Shown: positions 51,585 through 63,849 of the stretch, piece after piece
Layout of the letters: each line of letters starts with the position of its first letter
Position numbering within the stretch: position 1 is the stretch's first letter
Source of the DNA: Nocardioides sp. S-1144
Lineage (GTDB): Bacteria; Actinomycetota; Actinomycetes; Propionibacteriales; Nocardioidaceae
Reading direction: 5' to 3'
Length of the DNA stretch: 64,000 nt
NCBI RefSeq assembly: GCF_005954645.2
Contig: NZ_CP040695.2
Span: 124,001-188,000, forward strand
Program-made: the position numbers and the translations under genes
The notes under the pieces: model-generated
What the model was told of the DNA's origin: nothing
What the model saw: the letters and a program-made list of their open reading frames with translations, nothing else
The model's database searches: none

Positions 51585-54019
51585 AAGTCGGCGCTGGTGG
51601 AGGCCGCGGCGGTCACCGAGGGGGAGTTGCCGCGCTCGGGCGTGTCGCCGGCCGACGTCCACTCCCAGTCGCGCACCTCGGGCAGGTCGTCGCCGTGGTC
51701 GCGCGTCCACTGGCGGGCCCGGCGACGGGTGTCGACCATCTCCTGCCGCAGCGCGGCGGCTCGCACGCCGAGACCGGGCACGCGGTCGATGACGTCGACG
51801 ACCAGGTGGTAGCGGTCCATGTCGTTCATCATCACCATGTCGAAGGGCGTGGTGGTGGTGCCCTCCTCCTTGTAGCCCCGGACGTGCAGGTGGTTGTTGT
51901 TGGTCCGGCGGTAGGTGAGGCGGTGGATCAGCCAGGGGTAGCCGTGGTAGGCGAAGATCACCGGGACGTCGGTGCCGAAGAGGCTGTCGTAGTCGCGGTG
52001 CGACATCCCGTGCGGGTGCTCGCCCTCGTCCTGCAGCCGCATGAGGTCGACGACGTTGACGAAGCGGACCCGCAGGTCGGGCAGTCGCTCGCGCAGGATC
52101 TTGGTGGCGGCGAGCGCCTCGAGGGTCGGGACGTCGCCGGCGCACCCGATGACGACGTCGGGCTCGCCCTCGTCGTTCGAGGCCCAGTCCCAGATGCCGG
52201 CGCCGCGGGCGCAGTGCAGGTCGGCCTCGGCGCCGGTCAGCCAGTCGAACGACGGCTGCTTGCCGGCCACGACGACGTTGACGTAGTGCTGGCTCTCGAG
52301 GCAGTGCTGCATCGTCGAGAGCAGGGTGTTGGCGTCCGGCGGCAGGTAGACCCGCACGACCTCGGCGCTCTTGTTGACCACGTGGTCGATGAACCCGGGG
52401 TCCTGGTGGGAGAACCCGTTGTGGTCCTGGCGCCACACGTGGGAGCTCAGCAGGTAGTTCAGGCTCGGCACCCGGGGGCGCCAGGGGATCTCACGGGTGG
52501 TCTTGAGCCACTTCGCGTGCTGGTTGAACATCGAGTCGACCAGGTGGATGAACGCCTCGTAGCAGGAGAACAGGCCGTGCCGACCGGTCAGCGTGTAGCC
52601 CTCGAGGAACCCCTGGCAGGTGTGCTCGGAGAGGATCTCGACCACCCGGCCCGACGGGGCGAGGTGCTCGTCGGTGTCGAGGATCTCGCCGGCGAACACC
52701 TTGTCGGTGACCTCGTAGACCGGGTTGAGCCGGTTGGACGCCGTCTCGTCGGGGCCGAAGATCCGGAAGTTGGTGGGGTTGTCGCGCACCACGTCGACGA
52801 GGTACTCGCCGAGGACCCGGGTGGGCTCGTGGATGGACGCACCGGGCTCGGTGACCTCGACGGCCCGGCTGCGGAAGTCGGGGAGCACCAGCGGCTTGGT
52901 GAGCAGGCCGCCGTTGGCGTGGGGGTTGTCGCTCATCCGTGCCGGGCCGACCGGCGCCAGCGCCTGCAGCTCCGGGCGGAGCACCCCGTCGTCGAAGAGC
53001 TCCTCGGCGCGGTAGGAGCGCATCCACTCCTCGAGCTGCGCGCGGTGTTCGGCGTTGTCGCGGGTGCCCGAGAGGGGCACCTGGTGGGCGCGCCAGGTGC
53101 CCTCGACCGGCAGCCCGTCGACGACCTTCGGACCGGTCCAGCCCTTGGGGGTCACGAGCAGGATCATCGGCCCGGGCCGGCGCGTCACGTCGCCGTCCTC
53201 CCGCGCCGCGCGCCGGGTCTCGGTGATGCGGTCGTGGGCGAGGTCCATCGCGGCCGCCATCTGCTGGTGGACGTCGGCCGGGTCGTCGCCCTCCACGGTC
53301 AACACCTCGTGGCCGAACCCCTCGAGCATCTTGACCAGCTCGGTGCGGTGGATGCGGGCCGGGACGGTGGGGTTGGCGATCTTGTAGCCGTTGAGGTGCA
53401 GGATCGGCAGCACGGCCCCGTCGGTCACCGGGTCGAGGAACTTGTTGCCGTGCCAGGACGCCGCCAGGGGACCGGTCTCGAACTCGCCGTCGCCGACGAC
53501 GGCCGCGACCACGAGGTCGGGGTTGTCCATCGCGGCGCCGTAGGCGTGGGACAGGACGTAGCCGAGCTCGCCACCCTCGTGGATGGAACCGGGGGTCTCG
53601 GGGGCGACGTGGCTGGGGATGCCGCCGGGGAAGGAGAACTGGCGGAACAGGGCCTGCATGCCGGCCCGGTCCTGGGTGATGCGCGGGAAGCGCTCGGTGT
53701 AGGTGCCCTCCAGGTAGGCGTTGGCGACGGCCGCGGGCCCGCCGTGGCCGGGCCCGGCGAGGAAGATCGCGTTCACGCCGCGGGAGCGGATGAGCCGGTT
53801 GAGGTGGACGTAGACCAGGTTGAGCCCCGGCGTCGTCCCCCAGTGGCCCAGCAGCCGTGGCTTGACGTCCTCGGGCTCGAGGCCGCGCTCGAGCAGGGCG
53901 TTGTCGAGCAAGTAGATCTGGCCGACCGAGAGGTAGTTCGCGGCGCGCCACCAGGCATGGACGCCGTCGAGCTCGGCCTGGTCGAGCACGGGTGTGGTCG
54001 TGGTGTCGTTCGTCGTCAT
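51581..54019 (-). CDS. xfp: Phosphoketolase (xylulose-5-P / fructose-6-P)
   Basis: 812 residues, full length for the family. A thiamine-diphosphate enzyme splitting xylulose-5-phosphate or fructose-6-phosphate into acetyl-phosphate. Visible: [20 protein letters not shown] at the start, [60 protein letters not shown] (ThDP-binding GDG), [10 protein letters not shown] and [13 protein letters not shown]. The expected acetate kinase or phosphotransacetylase is not adjacent. Stop overlaps the convergent dehydrogenase gene. Confidence 0.95.
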   Translation of the reverse strand: MTTNDTTTTPVLDQAELDGVHAWWRAANYLSVGQIYLLDNALLERGLEPEDVKPRLLGHWGTTPGLNLVYVHLNRLIRSRGVNAIFLAGPGHGGPAAVANAYLEGTYTERFPRITQDRAGMQALFRQFSFPGGIPSHVAPETPGSIHEGGELGYVLSHAYGAAMDNPDLVVAAVVGDGEFETGPLAASWHGNKFLDPVTDGAVLPILHLNGYKIANPTVPARIHRTELVKMLEGFGHEVLTVEGDDPADVHQQMAAAMDLAHDRITETRRAAREDGDVTRRPGPMILLVTPKGWTGPKVVDGLPVEGTWRAHQVPLSGTRDNAEHRAQLEEWMRSYRAEELFDDGVLRPELQALAPVGPARMSDNPHANGGLLTKPLVLPDFRSRAVEVTEPGASIHEPTRVLGEYLVDVVRDNPTNFRIFGPDETASNRLNPVYEVTDKVFAGEILDTDEHLAPSGRVVEILSEHTCQGFLEGYTLTGRHGLFSCYEAFIHLVDSMFNQHAKWLKTTREIPWRPRVPSLNYLLSSHVWRQDHNGFSHQDPGFIDHVVNKSAEVVRVYLPPDANTLLSTMQHCLESQHYVNVVVAGKQPSFDWLTGAEADLHCARGAGIWDWASNDEGEPDVVIGCAGDVPTLEALAATKILRERLPDLRVRFVNVVDLMRLQDEGEHPHGMSHRDYDSLFGTDVPVIFAYHGYPWLIHRLTYRRTNNNHLHVRGYKEEGTTTTPFDMVMMNDMDRYHLVVDVIDRVPGLGVRAAALRQEMVDTRRRARQWTRDHGDDLPEVRDWEWTSAGDTPERGNSPSVTAAASTSADF

Positions 54020-54436
54020 GCTGGGGTCCTCCCGGACGGCTCGTGTTCGTGTACTGCCGCGGTACCCCGCGCGCCGATCAGGTCGCGCGGATCGCGTCGA
54101 GCACTTCTCCCTCCGTGGAGCGCCGGGCGGGGACGAGGGCCGCGAGCACGCCGACCGCGCGCGCCACCGCAGAGGCGGCGGTGTCGGCGGCTGCGGTCAT
54201 GCGGTCACTCCAGTGCTGGGGGGAGGACTCGGGAACTCCCCGGGCAGCAGCACCAGCATGTCGGGCGGCGTCCACCTCGACAACCGTCTCGAGGTGAACA
54301 CGTCTGGTCCACCCGGCGCGGGCGCGGCCCGAGGTTCACCGCGAGTTCGCACGCCGTCCTGCACCGGGAGCGCCGCGTGTCGCTCACCGGCTCGAGGCTC
54401 CGGTGCGTCCCCCTCCCCCTGACGAGAGACAGAGCC
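54020..54436. other. Gap, with one tiny minus-strand frame
   Basis: Divergent intergenic region between the phosphoketolase and a secreted protein gene. A 40-codon minus-strand frame at 54078-54200 ([20 protein letters not shown]) is possible but unsupported. Promoters for both genes should lie here; I see no clear operator. Confidence 0.35.
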
Positions 54437-54820
54437 ATGAAGAACTTTCGTACCCGACTCGCCGCCCTCGGCGGCGGCGTCCTCGCCGCCAGCAGCCTCC
54501 TGGTCGGCGTCACGACGACCACCGCCCATGCCGGCGGGTGCGTCGGCCCCGCGTGCGGCATGATCCAGAACCTCCCGAACAGCGAGCGTGCCGTCGTCGT
54601 CACCAAAAGCTGGCCCGCCAGCAGCATCCGCGGGCTCTCCGTCGGCGGCCTCGCCGGCGGCCTGTTCCGCGAGCCCACGGCCTGGGCGGACGTCGACGGG
54701 GTCGAGGTCCCCGCCGGCTGCACCGGCTACCTGACCGGCGCCGCCACCGCGACGTGGGGGCCCGGGTGGCACCAGATCCACAACAACCCGTACTGGCACT
54801 ACATCCGCATCGACTGCTGA
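54437..54820 (+). CDS. Small secreted protein
   Basis: 127 residues from ATG 54437. The signal peptide (KNFRTRLAALGGGVLAASSL) ends near TTTAHA at about residue 31. The mature part is about 95 residues with cysteines at CVGPAC, AGCTGYL and the very C-terminus (RIDC), probably forming two disulfides, and Trp/His-rich WGPGWHQIHNNPYWHY near the end. No family is recognised. Confidence 0.75.
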   Translation: MKNFRTRLAALGGGVLAASSLLVGVTTTTAHAGGCVGPACGMIQNLPNSERAVVVTKSWPASSIRGLSVGGLAGGLFREPTAWADVDGVEVPAGCTGYLTGAATATWGPGWHQIHNNPYWHYIRIDC

Positions 54821-54970
54821 GCCTCGACACCGGTCAACGCCAGGCGGCAACCGAGCCGTGGGTCTCGGCGGCAGTCCCGGCCGAGCACCGGGTCGATCGT
54901 TGCACCGTGGTTACCGATTCGACATCTTCTGTTGTTCGTCGGCGGAAGTCCGATCGGTATCGTTTCAGTC

Positions 54971-55041
54971 GCGGGTCCTGCTGCGGCAGGTCCGCACGCC
55001 AGCGCCCTGTGTCCGATCCCCCCCAGTCGGACACGGGGCGC
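54971..55041 (+). other. Hairpin pair with a seven-C loop (terminator or small RNA)
   Basis: The first hairpin spans 54971-54995 with a small internal loop. The second pairs GCGCCCTGTGTCCGA (55002-55016) with TCGGACACGGGGCGC (55027-55041), one G-U pair, around a loop of 10 bases containing seven consecutive C. A C-rich loop recalls actinobacterial 6C RNA, but only one C-loop is seen. It lies between convergent genes and could be a terminator. The rest of 54821-55139 shows no gene. Confidence 0.4.
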
Positions 55042-55139
55042 TTGGTACGTCGGCACACTCCTCGGCCCAGGCGCGTCGATCTCGCGGGGACCCCGACCAC
55101 GCCGCGGGCGCGGAGTGAGCGATCTCGCCGGCGAGCGGG

Positions 55140-55811
55140 CTACCGGGCCTGGTCGAGCGGGCGGCGGCCCGAGACGACGGCGAGGGTGTCGGCGTCGGCG
55201 GCGAGTCGTTCGTCCTTGGCCACGAAGTGGCGAAGGTGGAGCAGGAGCGGGCGGAGGTCGGTGAGCCACGGCGCCCGGATGGTCAGCGTCCGTGCCGGCT
55301 CTGCGGCCCCGGCGGGCGTGGTGAGGCGCAGGCGCCAGGAGGGACGCGCGCCGGTGTAGGAGGCGCCGGAGAGCGCGATGGTGGTCGGGTGCTCCAGAGG
55401 TGCCTCCCGACGACGGAGACCGGTGGCGCCGGCGCTCTCGAGGACGAGGCAGGTGCGACTGGCAGGGAGGTCGGTCAGCAGCTCGGCCACGGTGGCGTCA
55501 CGACCGGGGTCGGCCGCGGTGCCGGGGACCCAACCGGTCGGGTAGGACGTCTCGACCCAGACGCGGGTGGTCCACGCCCGGGTCGCGGCGTAGGTGGACG
55601 CGCCCAGCAGGGCGAGGTCGAGGACGACCGGAACCGGGTTGCCCACAGGGTCGGCTCGCAGCACCTGTTGCAGCGTGAGGGCCACGAAGACGACGACCGG
55701 GACGAGGACCAGGGCGCGGAAGACGATGTCGGGCCGGAGAGCGGTCGCGCGCGAGGCGCCCGGACCGGGGCGGTGGACGGGCTGGTCGGTCACCGGCTGA
55801 TTGTCACCCAT
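55140..55811 (-). CDS. Membrane protein, hypothetical
   Basis: 223 residues. Two hydrophobic helices near the N-terminus (FRALVLVPVVVFVALTLQQV, LDLALLGASTYAATRAW) are followed by a soluble domain of mixed strands (RTCLVLESAGATGLRR, TLTIRAPWLTDLRPLLLHLR). The layout resembles small bacterial PH-like or DUF-type membrane proteins, but I cannot name a family. Confidence 0.6.
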   Translation of the reverse strand: MGDNQPVTDQPVHRPGPGASRATALRPDIVFRALVLVPVVVFVALTLQQVLRADPVGNPVPVVLDLALLGASTYAATRAWTTRVWVETSYPTGWVPGTAADPGRDATVAELLTDLPASRTCLVLESAGATGLRRREAPLEHPTTIALSGASYTGARPSWRLRLTTPAGAAEPARTLTIRAPWLTDLRPLLLHLRHFVAKDERLAADADTLAVVSGRRPLDQAR

Positions 55812-55901
55812 CGGATTCCGTGTGGTGCACCCGTCGCGCCGGGCTCGCCGGCGGCGTGACGGCCACCGTCACCGACATCGGGCGCGCCCGCACCGCGCGG
55901 G

Positions 55902-56678
55902 TCAGGCGGACCGGGTGGCGGTGATGCCGCCGTCGACCGCGATGGTCGCGCCGTGCACGTACCTCGCCTGGTCCGAGACCACCCACGCCACGACCGCCGC
56001 GACCTCGTCGGGCGTGCCCGGCCGTCCGGCCGGCGTGCCGGCGGTCATCCGGGCGACGACCTCGTCCGCGTCGGCGTTGACGGGGGTGCGGGTGGCTCCG
56101 GGGGCGACGGTGTTCACCCGGACGCCGCGGGGGCCGAGCTCGGCGGCCCAGCTGCGGGCGAGCTGCTCCTCGGCGGCCTTGGTGGCGGAGTACAGGCCGA
56201 CGAAGGCGTGCCCGACGCTCGCCATCCACGACCCGATCACCACGATCGCGCCGCCCCCGGCGTCGATCATGGCCGGGGCGAGCGCCGCGGTGAGCACGTG
56301 CGGCGCCCGCACGTTGACCGCCAGGGTCGCCTCGAGGTCGTCGTCGGTGAGGCTGAAGGTGTCGACCGGCGGGCAGAGCGCGGCGTTGTGGACCAGCAGG
56401 TCGACGGGGCCTCCGAGCGCCTCGGCCCAGGTCCGGGCCAGGTCGCGCAGCTGGTCGGGCGGCCCGGCCAGGTCGCCCGGCACGAAGGCGGCGACGCCCC
56501 CGTCGCGTCGCACGTCGGCCGCGACCGACTCGCCGCGCCCGCCATCTCGTCCGGTGACGACGACGCTGGCCCCGCGGGCGGCGAGGAGCCGGGCGGTGAC
56601 GGCGCCGATGCCGCTCGTGGAACCGGTGACGACGGCGCGGCGGCCGGCGAGGGACAGGGAGGGATCGGTGGAGTTCAT
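55902..56678 (-). CDS. SDR-family oxidoreductase
   Basis: 258 residues from ATG 56678. Classical short-chain dehydrogenase: cofactor motif RAVVTGSTSGIGAVTARLLA, NAA loop in LLVHNAALCPP, catalytic Ser in VVIGSWMASV and YSATK (Tyr-x3-Lys). It ends with the usual IAVDGGITATR. Divergent from an MmyB-type XRE regulator 100 bases away, its probable repressor. Confidence 0.92.
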   Translation of the reverse strand: MNSTDPSLSLAGRRAVVTGSTSGIGAVTARLLAARGASVVVTGRDGGRGESVAADVRRDGGVAAFVPGDLAGPPDQLRDLARTWAEALGGPVDLLVHNAALCPPVDTFSLTDDDLEATLAVNVRAPHVLTAALAPAMIDAGGGAIVVIGSWMASVGHAFVGLYSATKAAEEQLARSWAAELGPRGVRVNTVAPGATRTPVNADADEVVARMTAGTPAGRPGTPDEVAAVVAWVVSDQARYVHGATIAVDGGITATRSA

Positions 56679-56778
56679 GGCGCCAGTCGACCGGGTGCGC
56701 CGCGACCGCACCAGCGCAGGCGCTGCCGGGTCACGGCGTGACCAGGCGCGCAGCCTTCCTCGCTCCTAGGCTGGGGAC

Positions 56779-57720
56779 GTGCCGGCCGACCGATCCGCCC
56801 TCGGGGCGTTCCTGCGGTCCCGCCGGGACCGTCTGACTCCCGCCCAGGCCGGCATCGACGCGTTCCCGGGGCCACGCCGGGTGCCCGGCCTGCGCAAGGA
56901 GGAGCTCGCCGTCCTCGCCGGTCTCAGCGCCGACCACTACAGCCGGATCGAGCAGGGCCGCCAGCAGACCCTCACCGACGAGGTCCTGGACGCGCTGGCC
57001 CGGGCGCTGCGCCTCGACGACCTGGAGCGCGCCCACCTCCGCGACCTCGCCGCCCCGGCGCGTCGCACCGCGAACCCCGGGTGGGAGGCGCCCCAGCGGG
57101 CCGACCCGGGGCTGCTGCGCCTGATGACGACGCTCGACCACGTCCCGGCGCTGTTGCTGGGCCGGCGCGGCGAGGTGCTGGCCCGCAACGCCCTGCTGGC
57201 CGCCGTGCTGGGCCACGAGATGGCCCCCAGGGCGTCGTTCCTGCGCTGGCTCTTCCTCGACCCGTCGTCGCGCCGGCGGATCGTCAACTGGCCCGACTAC
57301 GCCTCGGCCGCGGTCGGGGCGATGCGGTACGAGACCGGACGGCACCCGCGCGACCGCCGGCTGGCGGCGCTGGTCGCCGACCTGCGCCGGCGCGACCCCG
57401 ACGTCGAGCGCTGGTGGGAGGACCACGCGGTCACCGACCGGACGTCGGTGCCCAAGCAGATCGCGCACCCGGTCTTCGGCACCCTCGTCTTCGCCATCGA
57501 GGCGCTCACCGTGCCGCACGACCCCGAGCAGCGGCTGGTCGTCTACACCGTCGAACCCGGGTCGTCGACGGCGCACGCCCTGCCGCTGCTGGCCTCGTGG
57601 GCCGCCTCGCCCGACGCGGAGTCCGACACGGTGCCCGGCGCCGACGAGCTCGGGACGGAGACCCCGGCCGGCCGGCGCGCCCGACCGCGGCTCGACGACG
57701 ACGCCACCGGCGGGCAGTGA
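56779..57720 (+). CDS. XRE-family regulator with MmyB-like ligand-binding domain
   Basis: 313 residues from a GTG. Helix-turn-helix: GAFLRSRRDRLTPAQAG, RKEELAVLAGLSADHYSRIE. MmyB-like domain: LLGRRGEVLARNALLAAVLG, FLRWLFLDPSSRRRIVNWPD and the late HPVFGTLVFAIEAL. Related to the regulator at 13022. Usually represses the divergent gene, here the SDR. The FUSC-like gene follows after 12 bases on the same strand and may be co-transcribed. Confidence 0.92.
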   Translation: MPADRSALGAFLRSRRDRLTPAQAGIDAFPGPRRVPGLRKEELAVLAGLSADHYSRIEQGRQQTLTDEVLDALARALRLDDLERAHLRDLAAPARRTANPGWEAPQRADPGLLRLMTTLDHVPALLLGRRGEVLARNALLAAVLGHEMAPRASFLRWLFLDPSSRRRIVNWPDYASAAVGAMRYETGRHPRDRRLAALVADLRRRDPDVERWWEDHAVTDRTSVPKQIAHPVFGTLVFAIEALTVPHDPEQRLVVYTVEPGSSTAHALPLLASWAASPDAESDTVPGADELGTETPAGRRARPRLDDDATGGQ

Positions 57721-57732
57721 CATGCTCGCCGG

Positions 57733-58836
57733 ATGCCTCCTACCTGGACGAGCCGCCTGCGCGACCCGATCTGGTGGAACGACCTGCTCCAGCTGGCCAA
57801 GACGGCCTCCGCCGCCGTCGCGGCGTGGGTGATCGCAGCGCACCTGCTCGACCTGCCGCAGCCGTTCCTCGCCCCCTGGGCGGCGCTGCTGGTGGTCCAC
57901 GCCACCGTCTACCGGACCTTCTCCCGCGGCCTGCAACAGATCGCGGCGACCGTCATCGCCGTGCTGCTGGCCACCAGCATCGGCGAGCTGATGGGCCTCA
58001 GCACCGCCTCGGTCGCGCTCCTGCTGGTCCTGGGCCTCCTCATCGGCACCGTCTCCTGGTTCGGGGCCGAGGCCACCACCATCGCCGCGACCGGCCTGAT
58101 CGTGCTGACCACCGGCTTCACCGACGACGCCGCACTGATCTCCCGGCTCCTCGACACCGGCATCGGGATCGCGGTCGGCCTGCTCGTCAACCTCGCCGTC
58201 TGGCCGCCCCTGCGCCGCCGGACGGCCATCGCGGCCATGGACCTCATCGACGACGGCATCGGAGACCTGCTCGTCGACATGGCCGGCGGCCTGCACGAGG
58301 ACTGCTCGCCCGAGGACGTGAGCGGGTGGCTCGATCGCAGTCGCGAGCTCGACGGCGACATCGACCACGCCTGGGCGCTCGTGCGGCAGGCCCAGGAGAG
58401 CGCACGGTGGAACCCGCGCCGCTCGGCGGGCCCGGTGCGCGACCCGAGGGCCTGGCACGACCTGCTGCGCCGGATGGAGCAGTCCGTCGCCGAGATCCGC
58501 AGCATGAGCCGCACGGTCGGCGACGAGCAGTCGCACCGCGGTGCCTGGGGCGACGACTTCGCCCTGCCGTGGCTCGCGATGCTCGGCGACACCGGTCGCG
58601 CGGCCAAGCAGGCCGACGCGGTCGCGATGGGCGCGGTACGGACCAGGCTCGAGGGCTTCGCGGAGGAGCTCCGCTCGACCGAGCGGTCCCCGGCCTGGCC
58701 GATCTACGGGGCGCTGATCATCAACCTGCGCAACATCATCGACGCGATGCGGGAGGTCGCCGCCGCCAACCCCCTCCAGCAACCCGCTCCGCCGCTGCGT
58801 CGCCCCCGCGGTCGCGCGGGCACGAGCACGGGCTGA
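57733..58836 (+). CDS. FUSC / aromatic acid exporter-like membrane protein
   Basis: 367 residues. An N-terminal membrane half with about six helices (LLQLAKTASAAVAAWVIAAH, AALLVVHATVYRTFSRGLQQ, ATVIAVLLATSIGELMGLS, LLLVLGLLIGTVSWFGAEAT, IGIAVGLLVNLAVWPPLRRR) and a cytoplasmic helical half. This matches FUSC/ArAE-type proteins, some of which export aromatic acids. Short spacing to the XRE gene suggests shared expression. Confidence 0.82.
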   Translation: MPPTWTSRLRDPIWWNDLLQLAKTASAAVAAWVIAAHLLDLPQPFLAPWAALLVVHATVYRTFSRGLQQIAATVIAVLLATSIGELMGLSTASVALLLVLGLLIGTVSWFGAEATTIAATGLIVLTTGFTDDAALISRLLDTGIGIAVGLLVNLAVWPPLRRRTAIAAMDLIDDGIGDLLVDMAGGLHEDCSPEDVSGWLDRSRELDGDIDHAWALVRQAQESARWNPRRSAGPVRDPRAWHDLLRRMEQSVAEIRSMSRTVGDEQSHRGAWGDDFALPWLAMLGDTGRAAKQADAVAMGAVRTRLEGFAEELRSTERSPAWPIYGALIINLRNIIDAMREVAAANPLQQPAPPLRRPRGRAGTSTG

Positions 58837-58869
58837 CGGACGGGTGCTCCCCGCAGGACGGCCCGAGCG

Positions 58870-59019
58870 TCAGCCGTCCTCGTCGCCACCCGGGTACGGG
58901 TCGGGATCGCTGCCCGGTGTCGTGTCGTCCGGGTCGACGAACGGAGCCTCCTTGCCGTCCCACGTGGGCGGCTCGGAGTCCTGGTCGTGGTCGTCGTGCT
59001 CGTCGGGTGTCGTCGTCAT
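58870..59019 (-). CDS. Acidic mini-protein
   Basis: Possible 49-residue protein beginning MTTTPDEHDDHDQDSEPPTW and ending in Asp/Pro/Gly-rich sequence; intrinsically disordered. Related in style to the small acidic frames at 22416 and 22558. Low-complexity composition is the only feature. Confidence 0.4.
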   Translation of the reverse strand: MTTTPDEHDDHDQDSEPPTWDGKEAPFVDPDDTTPGSDPDPYPGGDEDG

Positions 59020-59075
59020 GGGCTCCAGTACCCCGGAACCGCCCACGTCAGCGCCCACCCGGCCCCGGCTCGGTG

Positions 59076-59276
59076 CTACCCGTCGGCCCGGCAGCAGTGG
59101 AGGAGGGCGAGCAGGAAGCCGAGGGTCGGCCCGCACCACAGCATGGTCATCCCGACGCAGTGGTCGATCGCGGCCTGTCGGGCGCGGGGACGGCCGGGGA
59201 GGTCACCGGCACCGACGTCGACCTCGGGGGTCGGCCGGATCTCTGCGCCCGCCCGGGCCGGGTTCGTCGTGGACAC
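59076..59276 (-). CDS. Small hypothetical protein with hydrophobic C-terminal segment
   Basis: Possible 66-residue protein from a GTG. The first 40 residues are polar; the end reads CVGMTMLWCGPTLGFLLALL, which could be one membrane helix. No ribosome site is clear. The flanking 59020-59075 and 59277-59384 hold nothing I recognise. Confidence 0.3.
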   Translation of the reverse strand: MSTTNPARAGAEIRPTPEVDVGAGDLPGRPRARQAAIDHCVGMTMLWCGPTLGFLLALLHCCRADG

Positions 59277-59384
59277 GGGTCGTGGTGCCCCGCAGCGGTC
59301 GAGAACACGTTCGCCCGAGCGGGTGATCGTGCCGCACGAGCGGTGCCGGGCCGCGCCCGGCGCGGCGACCGGGGCCGGGACGGC

Positions 59385-60122
59385 TCACCAGAAGCGGCTG
59401 ACCACCTTCGCGGGCTTGCGCGGCCCGGCCTTCTGGAAGTTGACGACGACCGCACGGCCGTTGCTGCACTTGGGGTAGCGCCGCGTCAGGCTCTCGGACG
59501 CGCTGGTGACCACGCGGCCCCCGGCGCCCACCACGCGCCGCACGGCGGCCGGCTGCAGTCCCCGGGTGACCTTCTTAAGCTCCTTGCGCGTCACGCACGC
59601 CCGGGGGCGGTCGGCGCGCGGGCCGGGCGCGACCCGGTTCGACGAGGCCCGGTTCGTCGCGGCCCGGTTCGACGCGGCCCGTCCGGATCCGCACGAGTCC
59701 AGGCTCCTGACCGGCACGACGACCTCGCGGGTGATGCCGACGCCGGAGCCGACCAGGAGGTAGACGTAGGCCGAGTCGGCCATGGTCAGGCCGGCGACCG
59801 GACCCACCTTGCCGGGCTTGCCGACGCTGTAGGTGTAGTCGCTGATCGCGAACGACGAGCTGACCCGGCCCAGCCCGGCGCTGCCGGTGCGCTTGAGCTC
59901 GCCGCCGCGGTAGCCGCGGCCGTCCCAGTAGACCCGCACCGAGGTCCGTCCCCCGGCGAGCGGCGCGCGACAGGCCATCGCCACGCCGCCCTCCCACGAG
60001 ACGATCGGGGCGTAGCCGGCCCGCGCCGAGGTGACCGGTGCGGCGCCCGCGGGCGTGGCCAGCAGGGAGGCGCAGACGGCGATGACGAGCAGGGCGGACG
60101 GGACGAGGCGGGACGGACGCAT
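59385..60122 (-). CDS. Secreted protein, hypothetical
   Basis: 245 residues from ATG. The signal peptide ([20 protein letters not shown]) ends near PAGAA. The mature part has beta-rich stretches ([40 protein letters not shown]), then a degenerate repeat of SNRA/TNRA units about residues 150-165, and a basic C-terminal domain with two cysteines. No family is recognised. Confidence 0.65.
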   Translation of the reverse strand: MRPSRLVPSALLVIAVCASLLATPAGAAPVTSARAGYAPIVSWEGGVAMACRAPLAGGRTSVRVYWDGRGYRGGELKRTGSAGLGRVSSSFAISDYTYSVGKPGKVGPVAGLTMADSAYVYLLVGSGVGITREVVVPVRSLDSCGSGRAASNRAATNRASSNRVAPGPRADRPRACVTRKELKKVTRGLQPAAVRRVVGAGGRVVTSASESLTRRYPKCSNGRAVVVNFQKAGPRKPAKVVSRFW

Positions 60123-60233
60123 GCCGGATTCCTACCACGGGGCGGGCTCCGGGGCGGCGGTCGACGTCGGCGCCGCCGGACCCGGCGCGGGGTCGTCGGC
60201 GTCCTCCCACCCGCCGGTCCGGGGTGGCTTGTC

Positions 60234-63000
<2,767 letters not shown>

Positions 63001-63015
63001 CGTCAGCCCCACCCT

Positions 63016-63049
63016 GGCCGACCCGTCGCTGATCAGCGACGGGTCGGCC
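63016..63049. terminator. Bidirectional hairpin terminator after katG
   Basis: Perfect 34-base palindrome (arms GGCCGACCCGTCGCTGA) directly after the katG stop, between convergent genes. No T tract on either side. Confidence 0.7.
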
Positions 63050-63084
63050 GCGGACGAGTCGACCAGGCGTCACCTGGGCGTGCT

Positions 63085-63849
63085 TCAGGGCGCCGGCTCG
63101 GCGGCCACCTCCGGCGGTGCGGACCCGAGCGAGGGTCGCAGCGCGGCGAGGTAGGCCGAGAACCCGCCCGGGGTCCGGCCCAGCAACCGCGACGAGGTCA
63201 CGACGGGTCTCGGCGCCGCGGCCCAGGGCACGCCGTGGTCGAGGAGGCGACCCACGAGGTCGGCGTCCTCGTGCTCGCGCAGCGGCGCGAAGCCGCCCAC
63301 CGCGTCGTAGGCCGCGAGCCGGAAGCCGAGGTGGGCACCGTAGGTGCGCACCCGCCGGTCGGCGTGGGCGGCGCGCCACGCGGCGACGACCTCGGGCGAG
63401 GCGGTGCGGTCGGGCTCGACGCGACCCAGGACGAGGTCGGCGCCGGCCTCGGCCACCTCGACCTGGTCGGTGAGCCAGTCCAGGGGCACCGCCGTGTCGG
63501 CGTCGGTGCAGGCCACCCACACACGGCGCGGGTCGACGCCGTCCGCGTCGGCCAGGTCGTGCGCCCGCCTCGTGCCCGAGGCGCGGGCGGCCCCCACGTT
63601 GGCGGCGTGCTCCTCGACGACGTCGACGGCCCACCGCGCGCACACCGCGCCGCTCTGGTCGGTGCAGGCGTCCAGCACCACGGTGAGCCGGGCCACCACG
63701 TCGGGACGGACGGCGCGCAGGCGGTCGAGCGCGCCGTGCAGCGACGCCAGGCACGCCGGCAGCAGCGCCGCCTCGTCGTGCACCGGCACGACCACGTGCA
63801 CCAGCGTGACCGCGTGGTCGCCGCCGCCGGGCGCCACCGGTTTCGCCAT
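63085..63849 (-). CDS. Family 2 glycosyltransferase
   Basis: 254 residues from ATG 63849. The GT-A opening is VHVVVPVHDEAALLPACLAS, the first Asp is in LTVVLDACTDQSG and the metal-binding DxD-like is CTDADTAVPLDWL. The later EDADLVGRLL matches the ED catalytic box. No membrane helices. Family members often occur with PIG-L and methyltransferase genes; the next gene beyond the window may show this. Confidence 0.88.
   Translation of the reverse strand: MAKPVAPGGGDHAVTLVHVVVPVHDEAALLPACLASLHGALDRLRAVRPDVVARLTVVLDACTDQSGAVCARWAVDVVEEHAANVGAARASGTRRAHDLADADGVDPRRVWVACTDADTAVPLDWLTDQVEVAEAGADLVLGRVEPDRTASPEVVAAWRAAHADRRVRTYGAHLGFRLAAYDAVGGFAPLREHEDADLVGRLLDHGVPWAAAPRPVVTSSRLLGRTPGGFSAYLAALRPSLGSAPPEVAAEPAP

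Noticed and set aside
51695..54820. A very long open frame antisense to the phosphoketolase (over 1000 codons)
   Set aside because: It mirrors a confidently identified enzyme in GC-rich DNA, has Val/Gly/Asp-rich composition and no domain; only its last 384 bases (54437-54820) are a real gene.
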